Assembly: GCA_002501535.1 (NCBI GenBank)
Contig: DLTY01000025.1
Span: forward strand, 46,863 to 73,527
DNA from: a bacterium UBP7_UBA7824
Lineage (GTDB): Bacteria; UBP7; UBA6624
DNA length: 26,665 bases
Direction: 5' to 3'
Shown piece after piece: positions 9,528 to 17,129 of the stretch. The position numbers were made by a program, and so were the translations under genes. Numbering within the stretch: the stretch's first letter is position 1; each line of letters starts with the position of its first letter. The notes below the pieces were generated by a model, which searched no databases, had not been told where the DNA came from, and saw only the letters and a program-made list of their open reading frames with translations.

Positions 9528-10517
9528 GTGAGTTTTAATAAACATTTATTTTTAGGATTTGAGGGTTTTAATCTTGATTCTGAATTAGAAGATTATCTAA
9601 TGTGCTTCAAAGCAGAATCATTAATAGTGTTTTCTAGAAACTGGGACTCTCCAGAACAATTTAAAAAACTATTGAATTCGATTAGAGATCTTTACAACAG
9701 GAATGGCTTAGACCAACCTTTAATTGGTGTTGACCAGGAGGGGGGAAAGGTTCAAAGGTTTAAAAATGGCTTTATTGACTTTCCTTCATTTTATTCATTA
9801 GGCCAAAAGTTTAAAAAAGATGCTTCGTTGGGTTATGTTTATGATTTGGCTCTAGAAAAAGGAAGGATGTTAAAGGGTCTTGGAATCGATATAAATTTTT
9901 CTCCGGTTTTAGATGTTGCTCGAAATAGAAATAATCCAATAATCCATCAGCTAGAAAGATCTTTTTCTGAAAATGAAAGAATTGTTTCATTGTTATCTGT
10001 GGTTTATTCAAGAGGTTTAATGGATTCCGGTATTATTCCTTGCGGTAAACATTTTCCAGGGCATGGAGGAACCGATAAAGATAGTCATTTAGAGCTTCCT
10101 GTAGTTTTGGACTACCCAGAAAAAATGTTTTGCGACCTTGTGCCTTTTTCATCTTTTATCAGTAAGGGTTTCAATATGCTGATGTCTTCACATGTTCTTT
10201 ATCCTTCAATTGATCCTGATAGACCAGCAACATTAAGCCAAACAATTAATAAGGGTCTTTTGAGAAAAGGTCTTGGCTTCAAAGGCGTTCTAGTCAGTGA
10301 TGACCTATGCATGAAAGCTCTTTATAGCAACAAGATAAAAGAGAAGTTTGATATTAATGATTTATTCTTAGAGGCATTAAATGCAGGCAATGACATGGTT
10401 CTTGTTTGTCATGAGGAATATGCTAAAAAATTAAACCTAAAAATGCTCCAAAAAAAATCTAAAGGAAAATTTAGAGATTCAAAATTAAGAATTGATTTTT
10501 TAAAAAGTTTAACTTAA
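9528..10517 (+). CDS. nagZ: Beta-N-acetylhexosaminidase (glycoside hydrolase family 3)
   Basis: A 329-residue NagZ, close to the usual length of about 340. It removes N-acetylglucosamine from anhydromuropeptides during peptidoglycan recycling and is normally cytoplasmic, which agrees with the absence of a signal peptide here. Seen motifs: IGVDQEGGKVQRF, the catalytic loop GKHFPGHGGTDKDSHLELP with its Asp-His pair, MLMSSHVLYPSID, and FKGVLVSDDLCMKAL with the nucleophile Asp in the SDDL stretch (residues 257-260). The start is GTG, only two bases after the addA stop, so it is probably translated by coupling. It ends three bases before the convergent SUMF1-type gene. Its presence in a DNA-repair operon looks like packing rather than shared function. 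Confidence 0.92.
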   Translation: MSFNKHLFLGFEGFNLDSELEDYLMCFKAESLIVFSRNWDSPEQFKKLLNSIRDLYNRNGLDQPLIGVDQEGGKVQRFKNGFIDFPSFYSLGQKFKKDASLGYVYDLALEKGRMLKGLGIDINFSPVLDVARNRNNPIIHQLERSFSENERIVSLLSVVYSRGLMDSGIIPCGKHFPGHGGTDKDSHLELPVVLDYPEKMFCDLVPFSSFISKGFNMLMSSHVLYPSIDPDRPATLSQTINKGLLRKGLGFKGVLVSDDLCMKALYSNKIKEKFDINDLFLEALNAGNDMVLVCHEEYAKKLNLKMLQKKSKGKFRDSKLRIDFLKSLT

Positions 10518-10520
10518 TTT

Positions 10521-11444
10521 TTAGTTTACTGGTAATTCAGTAGTTTCTTTCTCTGGAACCTCTCTAATCAACCTGAATCCAATAAGTACATGTTTTGTAT
10601 TTTCATCCCATTCCCTAAAAAAAGCAGTTCGACAGGTTTCAGGAATTGAATTCCAAGAGCATCCTTTAGTGATTGTTTTTGAAATTATGTTTTTGTCATT
10701 TGTTTCTGACTCTGTTGCTGTCCACTCCATCACATTTCCCATTGCATCAAGCAATCCGTAAGGGTAGGGGCTTTTGTCTTTTTCATATTCTCCCACCTTG
10801 CTGGTGCCTTTGCTTCCTGAGTTCAAATAGCTTGAATCCCATTTGTTTCCCCAAGGGTATGTTCTTCCATCCTTTCCTCTTGTCGCTTTTTCCCATTCAT
10901 CAGCTGTTGGCAATCGGTATTTACAGCCATCTTGAATCGAAAGCCATTCGGCATATTTTTCAGCATCCTTTTTGCTAACCAATACAACAGGATGATCTGC
11001 CATGCCTTCAGGATACCTGGTTCCATTCCATATGTATTTTTCAATCAAGTCAAAAGTGAATCTAGGTGATACTGGAAAGTCAAAATACATTTTTTGTTTC
11101 TCCCATTCTTCTATTGTTATTGAAGGAGATCTGTGTCCAGTCCATCTTACAAAAAGTCTAAATTCACTTTGAGTAACTAATTTTTTACTTATTTCAAATT
11201 TTGAAGTTTCTTTTTCATGAAGATCAGGCTCTCTTTCAAAAATATTTAGAATACCAGCAATTTCAGGATTAATTTTTTGCTTTTCTTCGATAGATGATCC
11301 TGATTTAAACTTTCCAGCTTCTATCTTTGTGTAGTTTTTGTCTATTGTCGGACAAACAGGTTCCCTTTTTTCATAAGTGTCATCTGCAAAAATATTTAAT
11401 GTAAAAGCAAATGAAAAGGCAAGAAGTGCGATTTTCTTTTTCAT
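10521..11444 (-). CDS. Secreted SUMF1/formylglycine-generating-enzyme-type protein, probably not a true FGE
   Basis: A 307-residue protein with a signal peptide (MKKKIALLAFSFAFTLNIFA) followed by one SUMF1/FGE-sulfatase fold domain. Family landmarks are YTKIEAGKFKSGSS, HPVVLVSKKDAEKYAEWLS, YRLPTADEWEKATRG, YPWGN, LLDAMGNVMEWTATES, KGCSWNS and IGFRLIRE. The usual RGGSW is KGCSW here. The paired copper-binding cysteines of aerobic FGE are not in their normal place; the only candidates, Cys262 and Cys271, are nine residues apart. Sulfatase activation is therefore doubtful, and a structural or ligand-binding role is as likely. I chose ATG 11444 because the signal peptide starts there; an in-frame ATG at 11462 would add MYHLFN. 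It follows the HD-GYP regulator gene on the same strand and probably shares its transcript. Confidence 0.8.
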   Translation of the reverse strand: MKKKIALLAFSFAFTLNIFADDTYEKREPVCPTIDKNYTKIEAGKFKSGSSIEEKQKINPEIAGILNIFEREPDLHEKETSKFEISKKLVTQSEFRLFVRWTGHRSPSITIEEWEKQKMYFDFPVSPRFTFDLIEKYIWNGTRYPEGMADHPVVLVSKKDAEKYAEWLSIQDGCKYRLPTADEWEKATRGKDGRTYPWGNKWDSSYLNSGSKGTSKVGEYEKDKSPYPYGLLDAMGNVMEWTATESETNDKNIISKTITKGCSWNSIPETCRTAFFREWDENTKHVLIGFRLIREVPEKETTELPVN

Positions 11445-11476
11445 ATTAAAAAGATGATACATTATTTTTTAATAAT

Positions 11477-12472
11477 TTATTCTGAAATGGCATCAAAGAT
11501 TCCATCTTTAACAAGTCTGGAGAAAAGCATAACCAATTCTGAATCAAGCTTTCCTGCTTGAGCCTCTTCTTGGAGTATCCTTATTGCAGTTTCTGGGCTC
11601 ATTGATTTTTTGTAGCTTCTTGTTGTTGTTAAAGCGTCATATATATCTGCAATAGCCATTATGCGTGATTCTTTAGTTATCTCATCTCCTTTTAATTTAT
11701 CTGGATACCCAGATCCATCTAGTTTTTCATGGTGGTGAAGAACTATGTCAACAACAGCTTTAAGCGATTTTAAGTCCTGAAGAATATCTGCACCTATAGA
11801 TGGATGAAGAAGTATATGTTTCCATTCTTCTTCAGACAGTTTTCCTTCCTTGTTTAAAACTGCATCTGGTACAGCAATTTTTCCAAGATCGTGAAGAAGA
11901 GCTCCTCTTTTAAGGTTTCTTAAATCCCATTCTTCCAGCCCAGCAGCTTCCCCTAACTTCACTGCATATGTTGTGACTCTCTCCACATGTCCTTCTGTAT
12001 ACTTGTCTTTTGCTTCAATTATTTTTGCAGTCATTGCTATTACTGCATCAACGCTTTCAAGTTCGTCCAGAAGGTTTTTGCCTCTTAGCAGGTTTCTAAC
12101 TCTTGCCATGAGTAATGATTTGTTGAATGGTTTTGTTATAAAGTCATCAGCACCAAGTTCAATCCCTTTAACATTGCTGTCTATATCTGATAATGCTGTT
12201 AAAAGTATTATTGGAATAAGCTCTGTTTCTCTGTTTGATCTAACATTTTCCAAAACTTGGAAGCCATCTATTTTTGGCATCATGACGTCTAAGAGAACTA
12301 AGTCTGGATGTTTTTTATCAATTTGCTCAAGAGCTTCTTCACCATCTCTTGCCACCCTCACATCATGTCCTCTGCTTACTAGCAAAGCCTCTAAAACTCT
12401 TACATTCATTTCATTGTCATCAACAACAAGAATATCCGCTTTCGGCATTGGCATATTTATCATTCTAATCAT
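11477..12472 (-). CDS. Response regulator with HD-GYP c-di-GMP phosphodiesterase output
   Basis: 331 residues in two domains. Residues 12-130 are a receiver (DILVVDDNEMN, phospho-acceptor Asp62 in LVLLDVMMPKIDG, TAL, and Lys in FITKPF). Residues 145-320 are an HD-GYP domain with the full signature: His194-Asp195 in ALLHDLGKIAVP, His223 in LLHPSIGADIL, HHHEKLDGSGYPDKLKGDE (residues 246-264) and IMAIADIYDALTT. The family hydrolyses c-di-GMP, using a bi- or tri-metal centre. The partner kinase is probably the divergent gene 21 bases away. Four in-frame ATG codons lie within nine residues (12472, 12463, 12454, 12448) with no clear ribosome-binding site, so the exact start is uncertain. An antisense frame over the first half is only a shadow. 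Confidence 0.93.
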   Translation of the reverse strand: MIRMINMPMPKADILVVDDNEMNVRVLEALLVSRGHDVRVARDGEEALEQIDKKHPDLVLLDVMMPKIDGFQVLENVRSNRETELIPIILLTALSDIDSNVKGIELGADDFITKPFNKSLLMARVRNLLRGKNLLDELESVDAVIAMTAKIIEAKDKYTEGHVERVTTYAVKLGEAAGLEEWDLRNLKRGALLHDLGKIAVPDAVLNKEGKLSEEEWKHILLHPSIGADILQDLKSLKAVVDIVLHHHEKLDGSGYPDKLKGDEITKESRIMAIADIYDALTTTRSYKKSMSPETAIRILQEEAQAGKLDSELVMLFSRLVKDGIFDAISE

Positions 12473-12493
12473 TGGATTAGGATAAGCGTAAGC

Positions 12494-14344
12494 ATGTCAA
12501 TAAGAGCACGTTTATTATTACTTTTCCCTTTGCTGTTTGTTTTGGTTATAGGTATATCTGGAAGTATAACTTTGAAAAAAATAAATGACAATATAGCTCG
12601 TTCTCAAGAAACAACAATTAATTCTCAAACACTTTTACTTAAAAGATTTTTTAGAAATTATGGATCCAAAACAAAAGATTCTTCTGCCTCCATAGCTGCT
12701 GATATGGGTCAGGCCGAGGAACCTTTAGAGAGATGGGGAAGGCTGAGCACTAAAACTGTAAAAGAAAATTTTGACTTAGTAGTTTTTCATGATCTTCCAA
12801 ACAACACCTTCGCCTCTTGGGAAAAAAATGATTGGTTAGGTTTTGAAAAAGAGGATAAAACTTTTATATCAAACCTTTCAGAGCAGCCTGTTTATGGTTG
12901 GGATTATTTTATGTTAGGCGATGAGCCAGTGGCAGTAGGCTATGCTCCTGTTTTTGACATCCCTAGTGGTGTATCCCAAAACGATTATGAAGCATGGCTT
13001 GAAGGTGATTTAAATGAATTAAAACTGGAAAGAATAGGTACTTTGGTTTTGGGTGTAAGAGTTAAGAGCACCATGATTCCGGAAGCTTTTAAGTACCTGA
13101 CTGTCGAAGACATTCTTTACTTTAATAAAAATGAAACACCAACATCTTTTAAATCTTTTGAGGTAGAGCAGGTTATAGGAGAGGGTCCTGGCTCGGTTTC
13201 AAATTTTATTCAAGAAGAAATTGTTGAAAATGGCAAATGGGCAATAACTTATGACCAACCTTATGCAGTGCAAGGTTTTCCTTTGGTTGGGCCAAACAGT
13301 GGTGATGGGAAGGGTGCAGTTGTTATTGTGAGCAACATGTCTCAAGATATATCCATAGGCGAGGAATTGTTTGCAGGCATGCAGATGCTTCTCGTTATTA
13401 CTGTTTTAATAGCTGTAATAATCGCGATAATATTAGGAAGATCAATATCTAGACCCATTAGGGTTTTGGCAGATGCTGTAGAAGACATGGAGCCAGGAAA
13501 AGATATGAACATCTCTATAAGCAATAAGGCAAAAGATGAAATATCAATATTAGGTCGTTCTGTTTTTTCAATGCATAAAAGAATAGAAAACCAGGTTAAC
13601 GAACTTGAAACATTAAATGAGCAAGTTTCATCTGCTTATGAATCAAAATCTAGGTTTTTATCAACAATGAGCCATGAGTTGAGAACTCCTTTGAATGCAA
13701 TAATAAATTTTTCAGAAATATTAAAAGAAAAAAGTTTCGGACCGCTCAAAGAAAGGCAAGAGGAATTTATTGAGAATATTAATGAAAGTGCAAACCATTT
13801 GTTGGCATTGATTAATGATATCTTAGACCTTTCAAGGTCTGAAGTTGGAAAGACTAAATCAAATCCGGAAAAAATGCAAATAAGAGAAGTTTTAGAAAGC
13901 GTATTAAAAGAGCTTGAGGTTATAGCAGATAAACAAAAAATAATAATATCTTCAGAAATTGAAGGACCAGGTGAATTGTGGTGTGACCCCAGGCATGCAA
14001 GGCAAATATTAACAAATTTGATAGGCAATTCAATTAAATACAATAAAGAGGAAGGAAGTGTAGATATTAAAATTTACCCCAATGAGGATCCTAGATTTAT
14101 GACTGTTAGCGTGCGTGATACTGGTTTAGGGATACCCGAAGAGGAACAGGCATCTATCTTTGAAGCTTTCACCAGAGCAAAATCTACTGATAGGTCAGCT
14201 ATATCTGGAACAGGCTTAGGTTTGGCTCTTGTTAAACAGTTAGCAGGATTGAATCAGGGTGATGTTTATCTAACTTCTTCTTCTGATGATGGAACTGAGT
14301 TTCATCTAATACTTCCTGTTTTAGATATTAAAAAAAGTAGGTGA
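12494..14344 (+). CDS. Membrane-bound sensor histidine kinase (HAMP, HisKA, HATPase)
   Basis: 616 residues. A transmembrane helix near residues 7-27 and another near 297-316 (LLVITVLIAVIIAIILG) enclose a roughly 265-residue extracytoplasmic sensor region, perhaps Cache-like, which I cannot assign further. HAMP follows (ISRPIRVLADAVEDMEPG), then a short coiled coil, HisKA with His394 in STMSHELRTPLNAIINFSE, and HATPase with NLIGNSIKYNKEEG, RDTGLGIPEEEQASIFEAF and GTGLGLALVKQL. All residues for autophosphorylation look intact. It is divergent from the receiver/HD-GYP gene, the obvious partner. AGGA 11 bases before ATG 12494 is a weak ribosome-binding site. The downstream 62-residue gene begins six bases after its stop. 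Confidence 0.93.
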   Translation: MSIRARLLLLFPLLFVLVIGISGSITLKKINDNIARSQETTINSQTLLLKRFFRNYGSKTKDSSASIAADMGQAEEPLERWGRLSTKTVKENFDLVVFHDLPNNTFASWEKNDWLGFEKEDKTFISNLSEQPVYGWDYFMLGDEPVAVGYAPVFDIPSGVSQNDYEAWLEGDLNELKLERIGTLVLGVRVKSTMIPEAFKYLTVEDILYFNKNETPTSFKSFEVEQVIGEGPGSVSNFIQEEIVENGKWAITYDQPYAVQGFPLVGPNSGDGKGAVVIVSNMSQDISIGEELFAGMQMLLVITVLIAVIIAIILGRSISRPIRVLADAVEDMEPGKDMNISISNKAKDEISILGRSVFSMHKRIENQVNELETLNEQVSSAYESKSRFLSTMSHELRTPLNAIINFSEILKEKSFGPLKERQEEFIENINESANHLLALINDILDLSRSEVGKTKSNPEKMQIREVLESVLKELEVIADKQKIIISSEIEGPGELWCDPRHARQILTNLIGNSIKYNKEEGSVDIKIYPNEDPRFMTVSVRDTGLGIPEEEQASIFEAFTRAKSTDRSAISGTGLGLALVKQLAGLNQGDVYLTSSSDDGTEFHLILPVLDIKKSR

Positions 14345-14350
14345 AAACAC

Positions 14351-14539
14351 ATGAAAGATCATGATGAAATTTTTGCAAAAATATTAAAGAAAATTGATCA
14401 GAGGTTTATGTCCGGAGATTTAAATAATATTGAATCAGCCTTGCATCTTTTACTTCATAATGTTAGAGATGTTCCTGACAGGCCATGGAAAAATATAGTA
14501 AATTTTTTGGAATCTGAATACCTCTCTGATGAAGATTAG
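14351..14539 (+). CDS. Small acidic protein between kinase and 3D-domain genes
   Basis: A 62-residue protein that I do not recognise. It has no signal peptide or membrane helix, is acidic (tail ESEYLSDED), and looks mostly helical (HDEIFAKILKKIDQRFMSGD). It begins six bases after the kinase stop, and its last 11 bases overlap the start of the 3D-domain gene. Translation of all three genes is therefore probably coupled, which is the main evidence that it is real. It could be an accessory or inhibitor of the kinase, or only a coupling frame. No function is claimed. Confidence 0.6.
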   Translation: MKDHDEIFAKILKKIDQRFMSGDLNNIESALHLLLHNVRDVPDRPWKNIVNFLESEYLSDED

Positions 14540-15677
14540 TTTTTTTATAGTATTGATTTTTTCTTTTTCGGCCTTTAAGACAGTAGCCATTAACCCTTGT
14601 GATTTAAAGATTGATCCAGTGGATATTTTAGTCTTTTTCAATCAAGAGCAAAGCTTTAGCGCAAGGGAGGAATTGTGGAAAAAATTTCGTTATGGAAATC
14701 AAGATTACAAAGGTTCTGCAGAGCAGAACTACAGACTTTCCAGATCTCTTTTAGGTAATATTGAGTATTTGAATTTCGAAAAACCTGATTCTGTTGTTGA
14801 GTTTTTAGATCTTTTGGGTATCGATTCAAGTTTTTCAAATCGCTCAAAATTGTATTCATTTTATGTAAAAAAACGTGATTTATACAGGGGTGAAAAGAGT
14901 CAAAATCAAGACATTATTGATGAAGTTATAAAAGCTATTTATGAAATTAGAGCGATAGAGGAAAATGTGGAGGTTAAACCCTATAAGCAAGGTGTCATCT
15001 TGCCGGAAGAAAACTCATTGCTTGAAACTCTCTGGAAGCGAAATTTTAAAAATCAATCATGGAAAAAAGAAGATCCCGAACAGAAAAAACAACTTGAAAC
15101 ATTGCTTAAAACGAGACTTGTAAATGAAAATTTTGATTTTTCAAAACTAAAAGACATAATGCTTTATCTGGGTTTTGTTGAGAATATTCAAAATAAAGAT
15201 ATTCTCTGGAGAGAAATGAGAAGATATTATCCTATTTATAGAAATAAAAATTACAGGAAAAGTACTAAAAATGACAACCTGCTATCAGGATGGCTGAAAG
15301 AGAGGTATATGATCGGGCAAAACTCCACATTTTTTATTGAGGTTTTAATGACTGCATATAACCCTTTAGTTGAACAAACTGATTCAACCCCTTTTGAGGC
15401 TGCATCAGGAAAAATTGTTCGAGAGGGTTATGTTGCCGTTAGCAAGGATCTTGAATCAAGGTTTCCTTTAGGTTCATTTATTGAGATTGTGATTGTTTGT
15501 GAAATTAATCAAAAGGGTGACTGTCTCAATTCAGAATCAGAACAAATAGGTGATTTTTTTCGTTTGAAAATTGAGGACAGAATGCATCCTAGGAAAAAGA
15601 ATCAAATTGATATTTTTTTCATGTGCAAAGAGGATGCAATTGATTTTGGCAGAAGAAAAGCTTTATTGCTTTTTTGA
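14529..15677 (+). CDS. Secreted protein with C-terminal 3D (MltA-like barrel) domain
   Basis: 382 residues. Residues 1-20 (MKISFFIVLIFSFSAFKTVA) are a signal peptide. About 250 helical, Lys/Glu-rich residues of unknown type follow. The end, from about residue 272, matches the 3D domain, the double-psi barrel shared with MltA and resuscitation-factor-type murein enzymes: LMTAYNPL, EGYVAVSKDLESRFPLGSFIEI, LKIEDRMHP (Asp350), NQIDIFFMCKEDAIDFGRR (Asp361). Two of the three name-giving aspartates are seen; the first position reads AVSKD instead of AVDP, so catalysis is not certain. A lytic transglycosylase or other wall-modifying role is a reasonable inference. Its ATG lies inside the previous gene. 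It converges on the UvdE gene with three bases between stops. Confidence 0.78.
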   Translation: MKISFFIVLIFSFSAFKTVAINPCDLKIDPVDILVFFNQEQSFSAREELWKKFRYGNQDYKGSAEQNYRLSRSLLGNIEYLNFEKPDSVVEFLDLLGIDSSFSNRSKLYSFYVKKRDLYRGEKSQNQDIIDEVIKAIYEIRAIEENVEVKPYKQGVILPEENSLLETLWKRNFKNQSWKKEDPEQKKQLETLLKTRLVNENFDFSKLKDIMLYLGFVENIQNKDILWREMRRYYPIYRNKNYRKSTKNDNLLSGWLKERYMIGQNSTFFIEVLMTAYNPLVEQTDSTPFEAASGKIVREGYVAVSKDLESRFPLGSFIEIVIVCEINQKGDCLNSESEQIGDFFRLKIEDRMHPRKKNQIDIFFMCKEDAIDFGRRKALLLF

Positions 15678-15680
15678 GAC

Positions 15681-16673
15681 TCAACTCTTTCCAACATCAT
15701 TTTTAAGGTGTTTCTCATTGAGTAATTGGCAAATTGCATAGTCTTTCGCTTTAACCTCACATTCCCACTTTATTTCACGATGTGCATCTGGCGGAAAATA
15801 ATTAGTGCTAAAGTAGTCACGATGAGAACGAGGTTTGTCTTTTTTCCCTTGTGACCAGTGGAATACTGGGTCTATGTTTTTAGGCCATGTTTCTAAGCAT
15901 AAATTCATATTTTTTTCTAGGCTGTTACCACAGGTGTTGTTACATTCATCATGTAAATTGTCATAACAAACAGGCACGCTTACGTTATATGTGTTTTTTA
16001 TGTATTGGTGAAATATTAAAATATGTTTCACGCTAAAGAAACCCTTATCTTCATTCTCTATAGTAAGGCGATTACGAATCGAGCTTGAGCACTTCTTGAA
16101 GCCTTTGTAAAATCTTTCACCTAGTTCTTTTATCTGCTTTTCAAGATTTGCCTTTTTGTCGTTGGGGCTAGCATTTATATGGATATTAATAGGGCAAGTG
16201 TAATCTTTTGGCATGCCCATCATATCGATAATGCTTGCTTGAAAATCAAGCTCTTTAACGGTTTTGGAAACTGATTTTTTATTATTTGATGCAAGGACAT
16301 TAAATTGATCAGGGTGGCTGCCAATGCTTATGGGTGATTTTTTAATCTGTGCCCCTAGGCATATAAGCTGTTTTTTAATGCCTGATGCATTGTCTAGCGC
16401 ATTAAACGATAAATTAAGTGTAGGGTCTGTTAGTAATGGAAAGCCTGCACAGGTAAGGCGATAATGAGCAATGCCTTTTTTTTCACAATGCTTGATTATC
16501 AATGAGGTAACTTCTATGTTTTTTGAAATCCTTTTTGACAATTCTTTGATTGCATAGTTGCGATTATGCATCATTGTTAAATCGTTGAATCTTTTACGAG
16601 TCATGGTGCGAAATGAATTTTCTTTATCAACGCTCTTAAGCTGTTCTGATATGCAAACTAAACCTAATTTCAC
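15681..16673 (-). CDS. uvsE: UV damage endonuclease UvdE
   Basis: A 330-residue TIM-barrel endonuclease that nicks DNA 5' of UV photoproducts to start excision repair. The metal and active-site positions of the family are all present: SIGSHPDQFNVLAS, INIHINASPNDKK, RLTIENEDKGFFSVKH, VCYDNLHDECNNTC, PVFHWSQGKK, SHRDYFS and IKWECEVKAKDYAI. N-terminal family features are MKLGLVCISEQ and KGIAHYRLTCAGFPL. The start is GTG, six bases after the lrp-type stop, giving an operon of protease, regulator and UvdE. UvdE genes are patchily spread and also occur in phages, so transfer is possible, though I did not measure codon use. The enzyme call is firm. Confidence 0.93.
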   Translation of the reverse strand: MKLGLVCISEQLKSVDKENSFRTMTRKRFNDLTMMHNRNYAIKELSKRISKNIEVTSLIIKHCEKKGIAHYRLTCAGFPLLTDPTLNLSFNALDNASGIKKQLICLGAQIKKSPISIGSHPDQFNVLASNNKKSVSKTVKELDFQASIIDMMGMPKDYTCPINIHINASPNDKKANLEKQIKELGERFYKGFKKCSSSIRNRLTIENEDKGFFSVKHILIFHQYIKNTYNVSVPVCYDNLHDECNNTCGNSLEKNMNLCLETWPKNIDPVFHWSQGKKDKPRSHRDYFSTNYFPPDAHREIKWECEVKAKDYAICQLLNEKHLKNDVGKS

Positions 16674-16679
16674 AGAATT

Positions 16680-17129
16680 TTATTCTTTCAGAAAATCTAG
16701 ATTTCTTTCTTCTTTTTCTATTGATAAAACTATGCTTGTATTTGTGCTTTCGATATTTTTATCATTAAGCAATTCTTTTATCTTGTTGTTCATGGTTTCT
16801 CTATTTCTGAATTTTCCCATTGTAGCAATGTCATACTCTCCGGTTATCTCATAAACAAACTCAAGAGACCTGTCTTCCTTCAAGGATTTAACAATTCTCC
16901 TGATATGCGGACCATTTGCTTTTATTAGAAAAAGAGCAATAAGGTCGAATCCTAATTTTTCTAAATTTATATCAGCTTTATATCCTTTTATGACATTTTC
17001 TCTTTCCATTTCTTTTATTGCTTTTTGAACACTCGATATTGAAAGTCCCACTTTTTTACCAATTTCTGCATAGGAAGCTTTACCGTCTGTTTGAAGTATG
17101 GATAGTATTTTTAAGTGTGTTTTTTTCAT
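16680..17129 (-). CDS. Lrp/AsnC-family transcriptional regulator
   Basis: 149 residues. The N-terminal helix-turn-helix reads YAEIGKKVGLSISSVQKAI, after LKILSILQTDGKAS, the classic Lrp opening. The C-terminal RAM-type effector domain has LEKLGFDLIALFLIKANG, SLEFVYEITGEYDIATMGKF and SIVLSIEKEERNLDFL. Such proteins sense amino acids or related small molecules and bind DNA as dimers or octamers. Its ATG overlaps the stop of the HtrA-like gene by 4 bases, so expression follows the protease. Its targets are not shown by the sequence; nearby candidates are its own operon and the divergent mutase. Confidence 0.9.
   Translation of the reverse strand: MKKTHLKILSILQTDGKASYAEIGKKVGLSISSVQKAIKEMERENVIKGYKADINLEKLGFDLIALFLIKANGPHIRRIVKSLKEDRSLEFVYEITGEYDIATMGKFRNRETMNNKIKELLNDKNIESTNTSIVLSIEKEERNLDFLKE

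Noticed and set aside
10505..10515. AAGTT-T-AACTT inverted repeat as a terminator between convergent genes
   Set aside because: The stem is only five A/T-rich pairs, lies inside the nagZ end, and is too weak to call.
11973..12485. 170-residue plus-strand frame over the receiver/HD-GYP gene
   Set aside because: It is antisense to a gene with complete catalytic motifs and its Ser/Ala/Leu-rich product matches nothing known.
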